Below are positions 1 to 5,650 of a DNA stretch of 5,650 bases, piece after piece. Position 1 is the stretch's first letter, and each line of letters starts with the position of its first letter. Below the pieces are notes generated by a model, which saw only the letters and a list, made by a program, of their open reading frames with translations, did no database searches and had not been told where the DNA came from. A program made the translations under genes and the position numbers. The stretch is from DATKMG01 sp035541995 (GTDB taxonomy: Bacteria > Acidobacteriota > Terriglobia > Versatilivoradales > Versatilivoraceae): positions 1 to 5,650 of the forward strand of contig DATKMG010000294.1 of assembly GCA_035541995.1 (NCBI GenBank). Direction: 5' to 3'.

Positions 1-1930
1 CATGGCCTGGCATAGCGCCGGCACCTATCGCATCACCGACGGACGTGGCGGCGCCGGCGCCGGACAGCAGCGTTTCGCTCCGCTCAACAGCTGGCCGGAC
101 AATGCCAACCTCGACAAGGCGCGCCGCCTGTTGTGGCCGATCAAGCAGAAATACGGTGCGAAACTCTCCTGGGCCGACTTGATGGTACTCGCCGGCAATG
201 TCGCGCTGGAGTCGATGGGCTTCAAGACCTTCGGCTTCGGCTTCGGGCGCGAGGATATTTGGGAGCCGGATGACACCTACTGGGGTGCCGAAAAAGAATG
301 GCTGGCTACGAGCGACAAGCCAGGGAGCCGTTACACCGGCGACCGGGATCTGGAAAACCCCCTGGCGGCCGTACAGATGGGCCTGATCTACGTCAACCCG
401 GAAGGGCCGGACGGCAACCCCGATCCCCTCTTGGCGGCCAAGGATATCCGCGAGATCTTCGCTCGCATGGCGATGAACGACGAAGAGACGGTGGCGCTCA
501 TCGCCGGCGGTCACGCCTTCGGCAAAACCCACGGCGCCGGCCCTGCGTCCCATGTAGGGCCTGATCCAGAAGCGGCCCCCATCGAGGAACAGGGCCTCGG
601 CTGGAAAAGCAGCTTCGGAACGGGCAAAGGCGGCGACACGATCACCAGCGGCATAGAGGTCACTTGGACCCAAACGCCAACGAAGTGGAGCAACAACTTC
701 TTCAAGAACCTGTTCACCTACGAATGGGAATTGACGAAGAGCCCGGCTGGTGCGCATCAGTGGCGACCGAAGGGTGGCGCCGGCGCCGGCACGGTGCCGG
801 ACGCCCACGACCCGTCAAAGCGTCACGCGCCATCCATGCTGACCACGGACATTGCCCTGAGGGTCGACCCTATCTATGAAAAGATCTCCAGGCGCTTCTA
901 CGAGAACCCGGACCAGTTGGCGGACGCGTTTGCCCGGGCGTGGTTCAAGCTGATCCACCGCGATATGGGTCCGCGCTCACGCTATCTCGGCCCGGATGTG
1001 CCAGCAGAAGAACTGATCTGGCAAGACCCGGTGCCCGCAGTCGATCATGAGTTGATCGACGCACAGGACGTCGCAAACCTCAAGGCCAAGATCCTTGCTT
1101 CGGGCCTGTCCATCTCGCAACTGGTCTCGACCGCCTGGGCGTCGGCATCCACGTTCCGTGGTTCCGACAAGCGCGGCGGTGCGAACGGGGCACGTATTCG
1201 TCTTGCACCGCAAAAGGATTGGAAAGTCAACCAGCCGGCCCAACTGAAGACTGTGCTGCAGACCTTTGAGGGAATCCAAACGGAGTTCAACAGCGCGCAG
1301 TCCGGCGGGAAGAAGGTGTCACTCGCGGACTTGATTGTCCTGGGTGGATGCGCAGGAGTCGAGCAGGCAGCGAAGAATGCCGGTCATGATGTGACCGTTC
1401 CCTTCACGCCTGGACGCACGGATGCATCGCAGGAGCAAACAGACGTGGGGTCATTCGCCGTACTCGAACCGGCTGCTGACGGGTTCCGTAACTACCTCAA
1501 GACCAAATACGCCGTATCGGCAGAGGAATTGCTGGTTGATCGCGCGAACCTGCTGAAGCTGACCGCTCCTGAGATGACGGTTCTCATTGGCGGTATGCGC
1601 GTCTTGAATGCCAACTTCGGACAGTCCCAGCACGGCGTCTTCACCAAGCGGCCAGAGACGCTCACCAATGACTTTTTCGTGAATCTGCTCGAGATGAGCA
1701 CGACGTGGAAGGCCACCACGGACGACGAAAACGTGTTCGAGGGTCGTGATCGCGCAACGGGCGAACTCAAGTGGACAGGCACCCGTGTGGACCTCATCTT
1801 CGGTTCGAACTCCCAACTCCGGGCCTCGGCGGAAGTCTACGGATGTGAGGACTCTCAGGAGAAATTCCTGCACGACTTTATAGCGGTGTGGAACAAGGTA
1901 ATGAACCTTGACCGCTTCGACCTGGCCTGA
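1..1930 (+). CDS. katG: Catalase-peroxidase KatG (5' end missing)
   Basis: Bifunctional heme b catalase-peroxidase (class I peroxidase superfamily), which breaks down hydrogen peroxide and has peroxidase activity. The visible 642 residues open at the distal motif MAWH (W3, H4 of the fragment). The codon before it is cut and only its third base, c, remains, consistent with the conserved catalytic Arg. Roughly 80-105 N-terminal residues lie outside the window. Visible family landmarks are Y130 (in GLIYVNPEGP) and M156 (in RMAMND), which with W3 form the Met-Tyr-Trp adduct needed for catalase activity. Others are proximal heme ligand H171 (GGHAFGKTHG), S216 in TSGIEV (equivalent of M. tuberculosis Ser315), proximal W222, D283, and R327 in SRYLGP (the mobile Arg). 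The C-terminal half is the degenerate second peroxidase domain, with ADLIVLGGCAGVE and PFTPGRTDASQEQTD. The protein ends naturally in VMNLDRFDLA. No frameshift is seen, and the enzyme should be active if its N-terminus is intact. By eye it is more GC-rich than cydAB. Confidence 0.97.
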   Translation, partial: MAWHSAGTYRITDGRGGAGAGQQRFAPLNSWPDNANLDKARRLLWPIKQKYGAKLSWADLMVLAGNVALESMGFKTFGFGFGREDIWEPDDTYWGAEKEWLATSDKPGSRYTGDRDLENPLAAVQMGLIYVNPEGPDGNPDPLLAAKDIREIFARMAMNDEETVALIAGGHAFGKTHGAGPASHVGPDPEAAPIEEQGLGWKSSFGTGKGGDTITSGIEVTWTQTPTKWSNNFFKNLFTYEWELTKSPAGAHQWRPKGGAGAGTVPDAHDPSKRHAPSMLTTDIALRVDPIYEKISRRFYENPDQLADAFARAWFKLIHRDMGPRSRYLGPDVPAEELIWQDPVPAVDHELIDAQDVANLKAKILASGLSISQLVSTAWASASTFRGSDKRGGANGARIRLAPQKDWKVNQPAQLKTVLQTFEGIQTEFNSAQSGGKKVSLADLIVLGGCAGVEQAAKNAGHDVTVPFTPGRTDASQEQTDVGSFAVLEPAADGFRNYLKTKYAVSAEELLVDRANLLKLTAPEMTVLIGGMRVLNANFGQSQHGVFTKRPETLTNDFFVNLLEMSTTWKATTDDENVFEGRDRATGELKWTGTRVDLIFGSNSQLRASAEVYGCEDSQEKFLHDFIAVWNKVMNLDRFDLA

Positions 1931-2058
1931 TTGTAGCATAAACGTCTTGGAGGGCTTCTGGGGCGCATTCTGAACCGCAAATCGGATGATCAGAAAGCGA
2001 TACCTGCAAGGAATTGACGGATGTTTTGAACGCTAACGGAGGCTATTGGCAACATGTG

Positions 2059-2100
2059 AGGGCGGCGCTTCAATACGAGCTGAAACGCCGCCCTTTCTTT
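2059..2100 (+). terminator. Intrinsic (Rho-independent) terminator, probably for katG
   Basis: A perfect 9-bp GC-rich stem pairs AGGGCGGCG (2059-2067) with CGCCGCCCT (2086-2094). After one C/A mismatch the stem continues with TTCA (2069-2072) against TGAA (2081-2084), closing an 8-nt loop. The pyrimidine tract TTTCTTT (2094-2100) follows directly. This is the classic plus-strand terminator layout. It lies 128 nt after the katG stop, so katG would have a fairly long 3' untranslated region unless another transcript ends here. Confidence 0.85.
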
Positions 2101-2223
2101 AGGCCCTTACAGTCTGTCGGTCACAGAATCGGATCCAAAAACACATATGGCGAATGACAAAATAAATGTCCGGTCTCTTGGGGAATCGCCATGTTTAATA
2201 TCACTACTTCGGCAAATGTTATG

Positions 2224-2239
2224 TGAATTTAATAATTCA
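2224..2239. repeat. AT-rich palindrome upstream of the promoter, possible operator or UP element
   Basis: TGAATT (2224-2229) and AATTCA (2234-2239) are perfect inverted arms around TAAT. The site ends 5 bp before the -35 box at 2245. Such a position fits either a regulator binding site or an AT-rich UP element contacted by RNA polymerase alpha subunits. It does not match the FNR (TTGAT-N4-ATCAA) or CRP (TGTGA-N6-TCACA) consensus. Short AT palindromes also arise by chance, so the regulatory reading is inference. Confidence 0.4.
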
Positions 2240-2244
2240 TTATG

Positions 2245-2274
2245 TTGACTTTTATGCTATTTGTCCGGTATAAT
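2245..2274 (+). promoter_or_regulatory. Sigma70-type promoter for the small exported protein gene
   Basis: The -35 box TTGACT (2245-2250) matches five of six consensus bases. The -10 box TATAAT (2269-2274) is a perfect match, and the spacer is 18 bp. AT-rich DNA lies directly upstream. Transcription would start near 2281, leaving a leader of about 30 nt before the ATG at 2310. Together with the terminator at 2059-2100, this suggests the downstream gene is transcribed independently of katG. The spacer also contains TGTCCGGT, abutting and overlapping the -10, which is a plausible place for repressor contact. Confidence 0.8.
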
Positions 2275-2299
2275 TAGTCAAACTAGTGACCATTTGTTT

Positions 2300-2305
2300 A
2301 GGAGG
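2300..2305 (+). promoter_or_regulatory. Shine-Dalgarno site fixing the start at 2310
   Basis: AGGAGG is a full-strength ribosome binding site four bases before the ATG at 2310. It decides against the upstream in-frame GTG at 2286. That codon lies only about 5 nt from the predicted transcription start, has no ribosome binding site of its own, and would put extra residues ahead of a well-formed signal peptide. Confidence 0.85.
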
Positions 2306-2309
2306 CACG

Positions 2310-2702
2310 ATGTCCGGCAAGACCCTGTTCCCGACGCTGCTCATAATCATTCTGTTCGCAAGTTTCTTCCATGGAAACGCGTGTCTCGCGGATGCAGTCA
2401 TGCCTCAAGCACCGGCCTTCTTTTCCTGGTTGCCACACGGATATGGAGCAACCATACACGTAAACAATCCACCGGCAGCACGCATGGAAGGACTTTATGG
2501 CTTCAGGACCGCCCCACAACATATCGGATGCTGGTCCTATCCTCTCTGGGGATGGGATGTTAACGGGTATTATCACGGCCCGAATGTTCCATGCCCGGAC
2601 CCGGTTATGTGCCAGCTTCCAATTGGATTGATCTACCCGGTCAATAGCCCCGTGTTGCCGCCCCGCGGCGATCCGAGAACAGTTCCCGGCATGGCGAATT
2701 GA
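2310..2702 (+). CDS. Small exported protein of unknown function, Pro- and aromatic-rich
   Basis: I do not recognise this 130-residue protein. The N-terminus is a typical Sec signal peptide: a short basic start (MSGK), a hydrophobic core at about residues 6-20 (FPTLLIIILFASFF), and a probable signal peptidase I site after NACLA (A27). The GNAC preceding C25 is a poor lipobox, so a lipoprotein is unlikely. The mature part of about 103 residues has 18 prolines and many Trp/Tyr/Phe, with clusters such as CWSYPLWGW (74-82). It has no lysine, four histidines (43, 50, 71, 89) and three cysteines (C74, C95, C101). C95 and C101 form a CPDPVMC (CX5C) motif. It has no membrane segment after the signal peptide, so it is probably periplasmic or secreted. 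The cysteines and histidines could form a disulfide or bind metal, but that is speculative. It is a single-gene unit with its own promoter, converging on cydB with a 27-bp gap. Start choice, AGGAGG site and promoter agree, so a real gene is likely. Confidence 0.85.
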   Translation: MSGKTLFPTLLIIILFASFFHGNACLADAVMPQAPAFFSWLPHGYGATIHVNNPPAARMEGLYGFRTAPQHIGCWSYPLWGWDVNGYYHGPNVPCPDPVMCQLPIGLIYPVNSPVLPPRGDPRTVPGMAN

Positions 2703-2711
2703 TGTTCAATT
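2697..2711. repeat. Short palindrome in the convergent gap, weak terminator at best
   Basis: AATTGA (2697-2702) and TCAATT (2706-2711) are perfect 6-bp arms around a 3-base loop. The site overlaps the stop codon of the exported-protein gene and lies in the narrow gap before the cydB stop on the other strand. The stem is AT-rich and has no T-run on either side, so it is a poor terminator candidate. No better hairpin is visible in the gap. Confidence 0.3.
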
Positions 2712-2729
2712 ACTCGATGGGTCTCCGGC

Positions 2730-3755
2730 TCAATAAGCCTCCTCAGATGTCAGCATTTCGTCGGTAACCTTGTCTTTGAACAAGTGGTAGACCCACGTCT
2801 GGTACACGATTACCACAGGCACAAAAATAAGCGCCACCACAAGCATGATCGTCAGTGTCATCTGACTGGAAGACGAGTTGAATGCAGTCAGACTGGCAGC
2901 CGGGTCAAGACTCGATGGGAATAGCTTCGGGTAAAGGCCGACCACGCCGAACAAAGTTGCTGTCAGGATAGTCAGACACGAAGCAAACCAGGCTTTCCAC
3001 CACCGCTCCTTGGCTATGAAGAGCCTTACTGCAAGGAGTGCGGCCACAGTCACCAGTGGAATCACGAACAGCGGCGGCTTGGCCAGGTAATTACTGTAGA
3101 GGGGGGTGGCAAACCACGTGTATACAAGAAAAATCACCGCTACGATAAGGAGCGCACCCCAGACCGGTCGTGTGGCCCGGATCGCTCTGTCCTCAAGGGG
3201 CCCCGTGGTCTTTATCGTCAGCCACAAAAGGCCATGCTGGACGAAGAGCGCGACAAATAGAAGGCCTCCCAATATGCCGTACGGATTGAGCAGGGTGAAC
3301 AGATTGCCGTGAAAAGCGCCCTTGGCGTCAAACGGTATGCCCTGGAAAATATTGGCGAACGCTACACCGAACAGCAATGCCGGCGCGAAGCTGCCCACGA
3401 AGAGACATGTGTCCCACAGGCACTTCCAGGCACGGTTTTCGACCTTCCCTCTGAATTCGAACGCTACGGCCCTAATGATGAGCGCGAACAAAATCAGCAG
3501 CAACGGCGTGTAAAGGGTACTGAACATTACCGCATAGGTTGTGGGAAACGCGGCAAAGGTTACGCCGCCTGCCGTGATCAGCCAGACCTCATTCCCGTCC
3601 CAGAACGGTCCCATGGAATTGTAGATAGTCCGTATCTGTTTTTCGTCCCTGGCCAGAAACGGCATGGCCGTTCCCAGCCCCAGGTCGAAGCCGTCCAGCA
3701 TGAAATAGATACCCCAGAGCAAGCCCCACAAAAGGAACCAGATGGTTTCCAGCAT
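2730..3755 (-). CDS. cydB: Cytochrome bd quinol oxidase subunit II
   Basis: Integral membrane subunit of the cytochrome bd oxidase, which pairs with CydA to oxidise quinol and reduce oxygen to water in the cytoplasmic membrane. The protein is 341 residues with the repeated hydrophobic segments of the family. Signature stretches are LDGFDLGLG (20-28), GPFWDGNEVWLITAGG (49-64, including the conserved Trp-Asp pair at 52-53), RAVAFEFRGK (95-104) and GVAFANIFQG. The C-terminal part NSSSSQMTLTIM followed by a long hydrophobic helix aligns with the end of E. coli CydB. It is shorter than the E. coli protein (379), as is common for compact CydB forms. The start at 3755 follows the cydA stop by 17 nt, with an AGG seven bases before the ATG, so the two genes form an operon. 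It converges on the exported-protein gene. No cydX-like small gene fits after it in the 27-bp gap. Confidence 0.97.
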   Translation of the reverse strand: MLETIWFLLWGLLWGIYFMLDGFDLGLGTAMPFLARDEKQIRTIYNSMGPFWDGNEVWLITAGGVTFAAFPTTYAVMFSTLYTPLLLILFALIIRAVAFEFRGKVENRAWKCLWDTCLFVGSFAPALLFGVAFANIFQGIPFDAKGAFHGNLFTLLNPYGILGGLLFVALFVQHGLLWLTIKTTGPLEDRAIRATRPVWGALLIVAVIFLVYTWFATPLYSNYLAKPPLFVIPLVTVAALLAVRLFIAKERWWKAWFASCLTILTATLFGVVGLYPKLFPSSLDPAASLTAFNSSSSQMTLTIMLVVALIFVPVVIVYQTWVYHLFKDKVTDEMLTSEEAY

Positions 3756-3772
3756 GTTTCAACCTGCCTTTC

Positions 3773-5095
3773 TCAAGCGAGCGTCGCAGCCGAGTATTCG
3801 GGAGGTCCTGTGCGGGCAGTCTTTGCCATAAGCACGAAAGCGGCCAATCCCAGCAGTGAGTAGAGCACAATGAATGCTATCAGCGAAACCGTGACCTGCG
3901 ACGCTGCAATATTAGAGACAGCTTCTGACGTCCTCATCATACGGTATACGATCCATGGCTGGCGTCCCACCTCGGTTACTATCCATCCCAGTTCAGCCGC
4001 AATATATGGAAGTGGAATGGAGTACATCATAATTTTCAGATACCTGGGACTGGATTCCAGTCGGTTCCATTTGAACAATCCGATCAACGGCAGCAAGGCA
4101 AAGAGAAATCCGAGGCCCACCATGAACCTGAAAGACCAAAAGACCAAGGTTACAGGCGGCCTATCTTCCTTCCGCCATTCTTTAAGGCCTTTCACTTCAG
4201 CGTTCCAATCACCATATACCAGCCAGCTCATGAACTTGGGAATTTGCAGCATCTCTACCAGATTGCGTTCCTTGGCCTCATCCGGAATGAGAATCATGGA
4301 GAATGGCACACCTCGTTCCGTCTCCCAGACCGATTCCACGGCTGCGAGTTTTTCCGGTTGTGTCACAGCCATCACTTTGCCGTGAAGGTCGCCAACCACC
4401 ACTTCGCCCACGGAAAAGATCAGGGCGAATATCAACGCGATCCTGAATGATCTGGTGAAAAACTCGACGTGATTCTTGCGCAGCAGATGGTACGCGCTGA
4501 CACCCATCACGAAGAACCCGGACAATACGTATCCCGCGAATGTGGCGTGCAGATACGTGAGCCAGGCGTAGCTCTGGGTTATGACCGCCCAGAAATCAGT
4601 CAGCTCCGCTCGTCCCCCTCGGATAGCGTAGCCCACGGGATGTTGCATCCAGGAGTTCGCTACAAGTATCCAATATGCGGACATGTTGGACGCGATGGCG
4701 ACTAGCCAGATGCACGCCGCATGAAGTTTCGGCGAAATCCTTTGCCACCCGAAAAACCATACCGCGATGAGGGTGGATTCAAGAAAGAATGCCAGTGTGG
4801 CCTCAATCGCCAAGAGCGATCCGAAAATATCGCCGACATGTTTCGAGTAGCCGGCCCAATTAGTCCCGAACTGAAATTCAAGCGTGATACCGGTAACAAC
4901 TCCCACCACAAAATTTATCAGAAAAATCTTTCCCCAAAATTTGGCCATTCGTTTGTATTCTTCCACTCCGGTTACCACGTAGACGGTTTCCATAATCGCC
5001 AAAAGAATCGACAACCCGAGTGTCAACGGCACAAATAAAAAGTGAAACAATGTGGCCACGGCAAATTGTAATCTCGACAACAAGAGAACATCCAT
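3773..5095 (-). CDS. cydA: Cytochrome bd quinol oxidase subunit I, short Q-loop form
   Basis: Heme-bearing subunit of cytochrome bd oxidase. It binds hemes b558, b595 and d (or b in some short forms) and oxidises quinol. It has 440 residues with multiple membrane helices. The expected ligands are visible by alignment to E. coli from memory: H18 (E. coli H19), E98 and E106 (E99, E107), H183 and M325 (b558 ligands H186, M393), R323 (R391), and E368 in AELGW (E445). GRQPW is at 377-381. The Q-loop begins near VVGDLHGK (233-240) and holds K249 and E254 in KLAAVESVWET, the quinol-site pair. The loop lacks the C-terminal insertion of the 522-residue E. coli protein, making this the short-Q-loop type. 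The start at 5095 has AAGGGGG ten bases upstream. It is the first gene of the cydAB pair and lies 97 bp after the upstream HEAT-like gene on the same strand. No clear promoter is seen in between, so co-transcription is possible. Confidence 0.97.
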   Translation of the reverse strand: MDVLLLSRLQFAVATLFHFLFVPLTLGLSILLAIMETVYVVTGVEEYKRMAKFWGKIFLINFVVGVVTGITLEFQFGTNWAGYSKHVGDIFGSLLAIEATLAFFLESTLIAVWFFGWQRISPKLHAACIWLVAIASNMSAYWILVANSWMQHPVGYAIRGGRAELTDFWAVITQSYAWLTYLHATFAGYVLSGFFVMGVSAYHLLRKNHVEFFTRSFRIALIFALIFSVGEVVVGDLHGKVMAVTQPEKLAAVESVWETERGVPFSMILIPDEAKERNLVEMLQIPKFMSWLVYGDWNAEVKGLKEWRKEDRPPVTLVFWSFRFMVGLGFLFALLPLIGLFKWNRLESSPRYLKIMMYSIPLPYIAAELGWIVTEVGRQPWIVYRMMRTSEAVSNIAASQVTVSLIAFIVLYSLLGLAAFVLMAKTARTGPPEYSAATLA

Positions 5096-5189
5096 GAGCC
5101 GTTTTCCCCCTTCCGATCATCCATCTGAAACATGTGAGTACTTGCCGAGAACCCCCGCTCCGGCAGCAGAGAGGCGTCCGACAGCATGA

Positions 5190-5650
5190 TTATTGACCGA
5201 GAAGAGCCAGACCTTTTTCCGCTAGGTCCAGGACCCTGTACTGGACAAACGTTCCGTCAAAATAGACTCTGAGGGAGGCCTCATCACCCAAAAGCGCCCT
5301 GAGTTTCGAATGGTTCTCATGTGTTTGTAACAAGCCCGCGGCCCACGCGGCCAGCCCTCTCACGACAGCATCGCTGGATTTAAGGTAATTTCCTATGTAC
5401 ACAGCCGCACCGGCAACCAACGCCGGCCTAGACTTCGCCAGCCTGACCAAGCCCCAGAGAACGCCCCTCTGCAGCAATTCGTACTCGACAAAATTTCCTT
5501 TAGGGTTCAAATAAGAGACGAAAACAGGCGCGTACTCTTCGGCAAGACCCGCATGGCAAGCCATGATTTCAGCCATTGCCTCCGGTGCGCCCCAACCTAT
5601 TCCCCCCGATTCTTCATTTAGGCTCCACATAAGTCTTCGCATGAACACCC
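5190..5650 (-). CDS. HEAT-repeat-like protein, C-terminal part (resembles DVU0298 family)
   Basis: The frame is open to the right edge of the window, and the first visible codons (GTG TTC ATG) run straight into conserved-looking sequence. The gene is therefore most likely cut and its true start lies outside. The 152 visible residues are mostly alpha-helical in character, with Ala/Leu-rich repeats such as VLWGLVRLAKSRPALVAGAA (63-82) and AVVRGLAAWAAGLL (94-107), as in HEAT-type solenoids. The segment NEESGGIGWGAPEAMAEIMA (11-30) recalls what I remember as the DVU0298 family of sulfate reducers. That assignment is from memory and unverified. No membrane segment or catalytic motif is visible, so it is probably a cytoplasmic protein-interaction scaffold, function unknown. 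It ends with TAA at 5190-5192, 94 bp before the cydA start codon, same direction. Confidence 0.75.
   Translation of the reverse strand, partial: VFMRRLMWSLNEESGGIGWGAPEAMAEIMACHAGLAEEYAPVFVSYLNPKGNFVEYELLQRGVLWGLVRLAKSRPALVAGAAVYIGNYLKSSDAVVRGLAAWAAGLLQTHENHSKLRALLGDEASLRVYFDGTFVQYRVLDLAEKGLALLGQ

Larger units (their letters stand above)
1931..2309. other. Intergenic region between katG and the small exported gene
   Basis: This 379-bp stretch has no convincing gene. The first 128 bp after the katG stop hold only a 16-codon ATG-to-TAA frame (1986-2036) with no good Shine-Dalgarno, which I do not call. A terminator hairpin follows at 2059-2100. From about 2140 the DNA becomes AT-rich and carries a 7-bp inverted repeat, ATGGCGA at 2147-2153 and TCGCCAT at 2186-2192. 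It also carries an AT-rich palindrome at 2224-2239, a sigma70-type promoter at 2245-2274 and a ribosome binding site at 2300-2305. The octamer TGTCCGGT occurs at 2167-2174 and again at 2262-2269. Confidence 0.7.

Noticed and set aside
46..62. GCGCCGGCGCCGG-type repeat, also near 775-790
   Set aside because: It encodes the conserved Gly/Ala-rich GGAGAG stretches of KatG in GC-rich codons and is not a separate repeat element.
1451..1939. 162-codon open frame on the minus strand inside katG
   Set aside because: It lies fully opposite the well-conserved katG C-terminal domain, and its translation has no recognisable motif. GC-rich genes often leave such antisense frames.
1986..2036. 16-codon small frame after katG
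   Set aside because: No good Shine-Dalgarno and the length is expected by chance. Mentioned only in the gap description.
2222..2239. CRP/FNR-like site starting with TGTGA
   Set aside because: The second half-site does not match TCACA or ATCAA at the required spacing.
2261..2563. 100-codon frame starting in the promoter, overlapping the exported-protein gene in another frame
   Set aside because: Its start lies within the promoter spacer and would precede the transcription start. The alternative frame has a signal peptide and a proper ribosome binding site.
2727..2739. GGCT/AGCC mini hairpin at the cydB stop
   Set aside because: A 4-bp stem with no T-run is too weak to support as a terminator.
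3309..3863. 184-codon open frame on the plus strand opposite cydB and the cydA end
   Set aside because: It is antisense to clear CydB coding sequence. The product is low in hydrophobic order, with no domain and no ribosome binding site of note.
3870..4385. 171-codon open frame on the plus strand opposite cydA
   Set aside because: It is antisense to conserved CydA helices and the Q-loop, so it is a shadow of the real gene.

Overview
The window most likely comes from an anaerobic or microaerophilic Gram-negative bacterium, possibly one of the sulfate-reducing Desulfobacterota. This is inference. The main pointer is the partial gene at the right edge, which looks like a HEAT-repeat-like family I associate with sulfate reducers. 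A compact CydAB pair is also common in such organisms. No rRNA or other phylogenetic marker is present.

Layout, left to right. (1) Positions 1-1930, plus strand: the 3' ~85% of katG, a bifunctional catalase-peroxidase. It is cut by the window edge exactly at the distal active-site motif. (2) Positions 1931-2309: a 379-bp gap with a good intrinsic terminator at 2059-2100, then AT-rich DNA with a near-consensus sigma70-type promoter at 2245-2274. (3) Positions 2310-2702, plus strand: a 130-aa exported protein of unknown function, proline- and aromatic-rich, with its own promoter and a strong ribosome binding site. (4) Positions 2730-5095, minus strand: cydB and cydA, in the order cydA-cydB when read on that strand. 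They encode the two core subunits of a cytochrome bd quinol oxidase with a short Q-loop, and all heme-ligand positions are present. (5) Positions 5190-5650, minus strand: the C-terminal part of a HEAT-like protein, 97 bp upstream of cydA and in the same direction.

Two of the four recognisable genes deal with oxygen and its by-products. KatG removes hydrogen peroxide, and cytochrome bd reduces oxygen to water with high affinity. A small oxygen-defence neighbourhood is a reasonable reading, although katG and cydAB are divergently placed, separately transcribed and separated by the unknown secreted protein. By eye katG is somewhat more GC-rich than cydAB and may have a different history.

I see no CRISPR array, tRNA, rRNA, insertion sequence or clearly novel multi-gene system. 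The least explained element is the small exported protein together with its promoter region.
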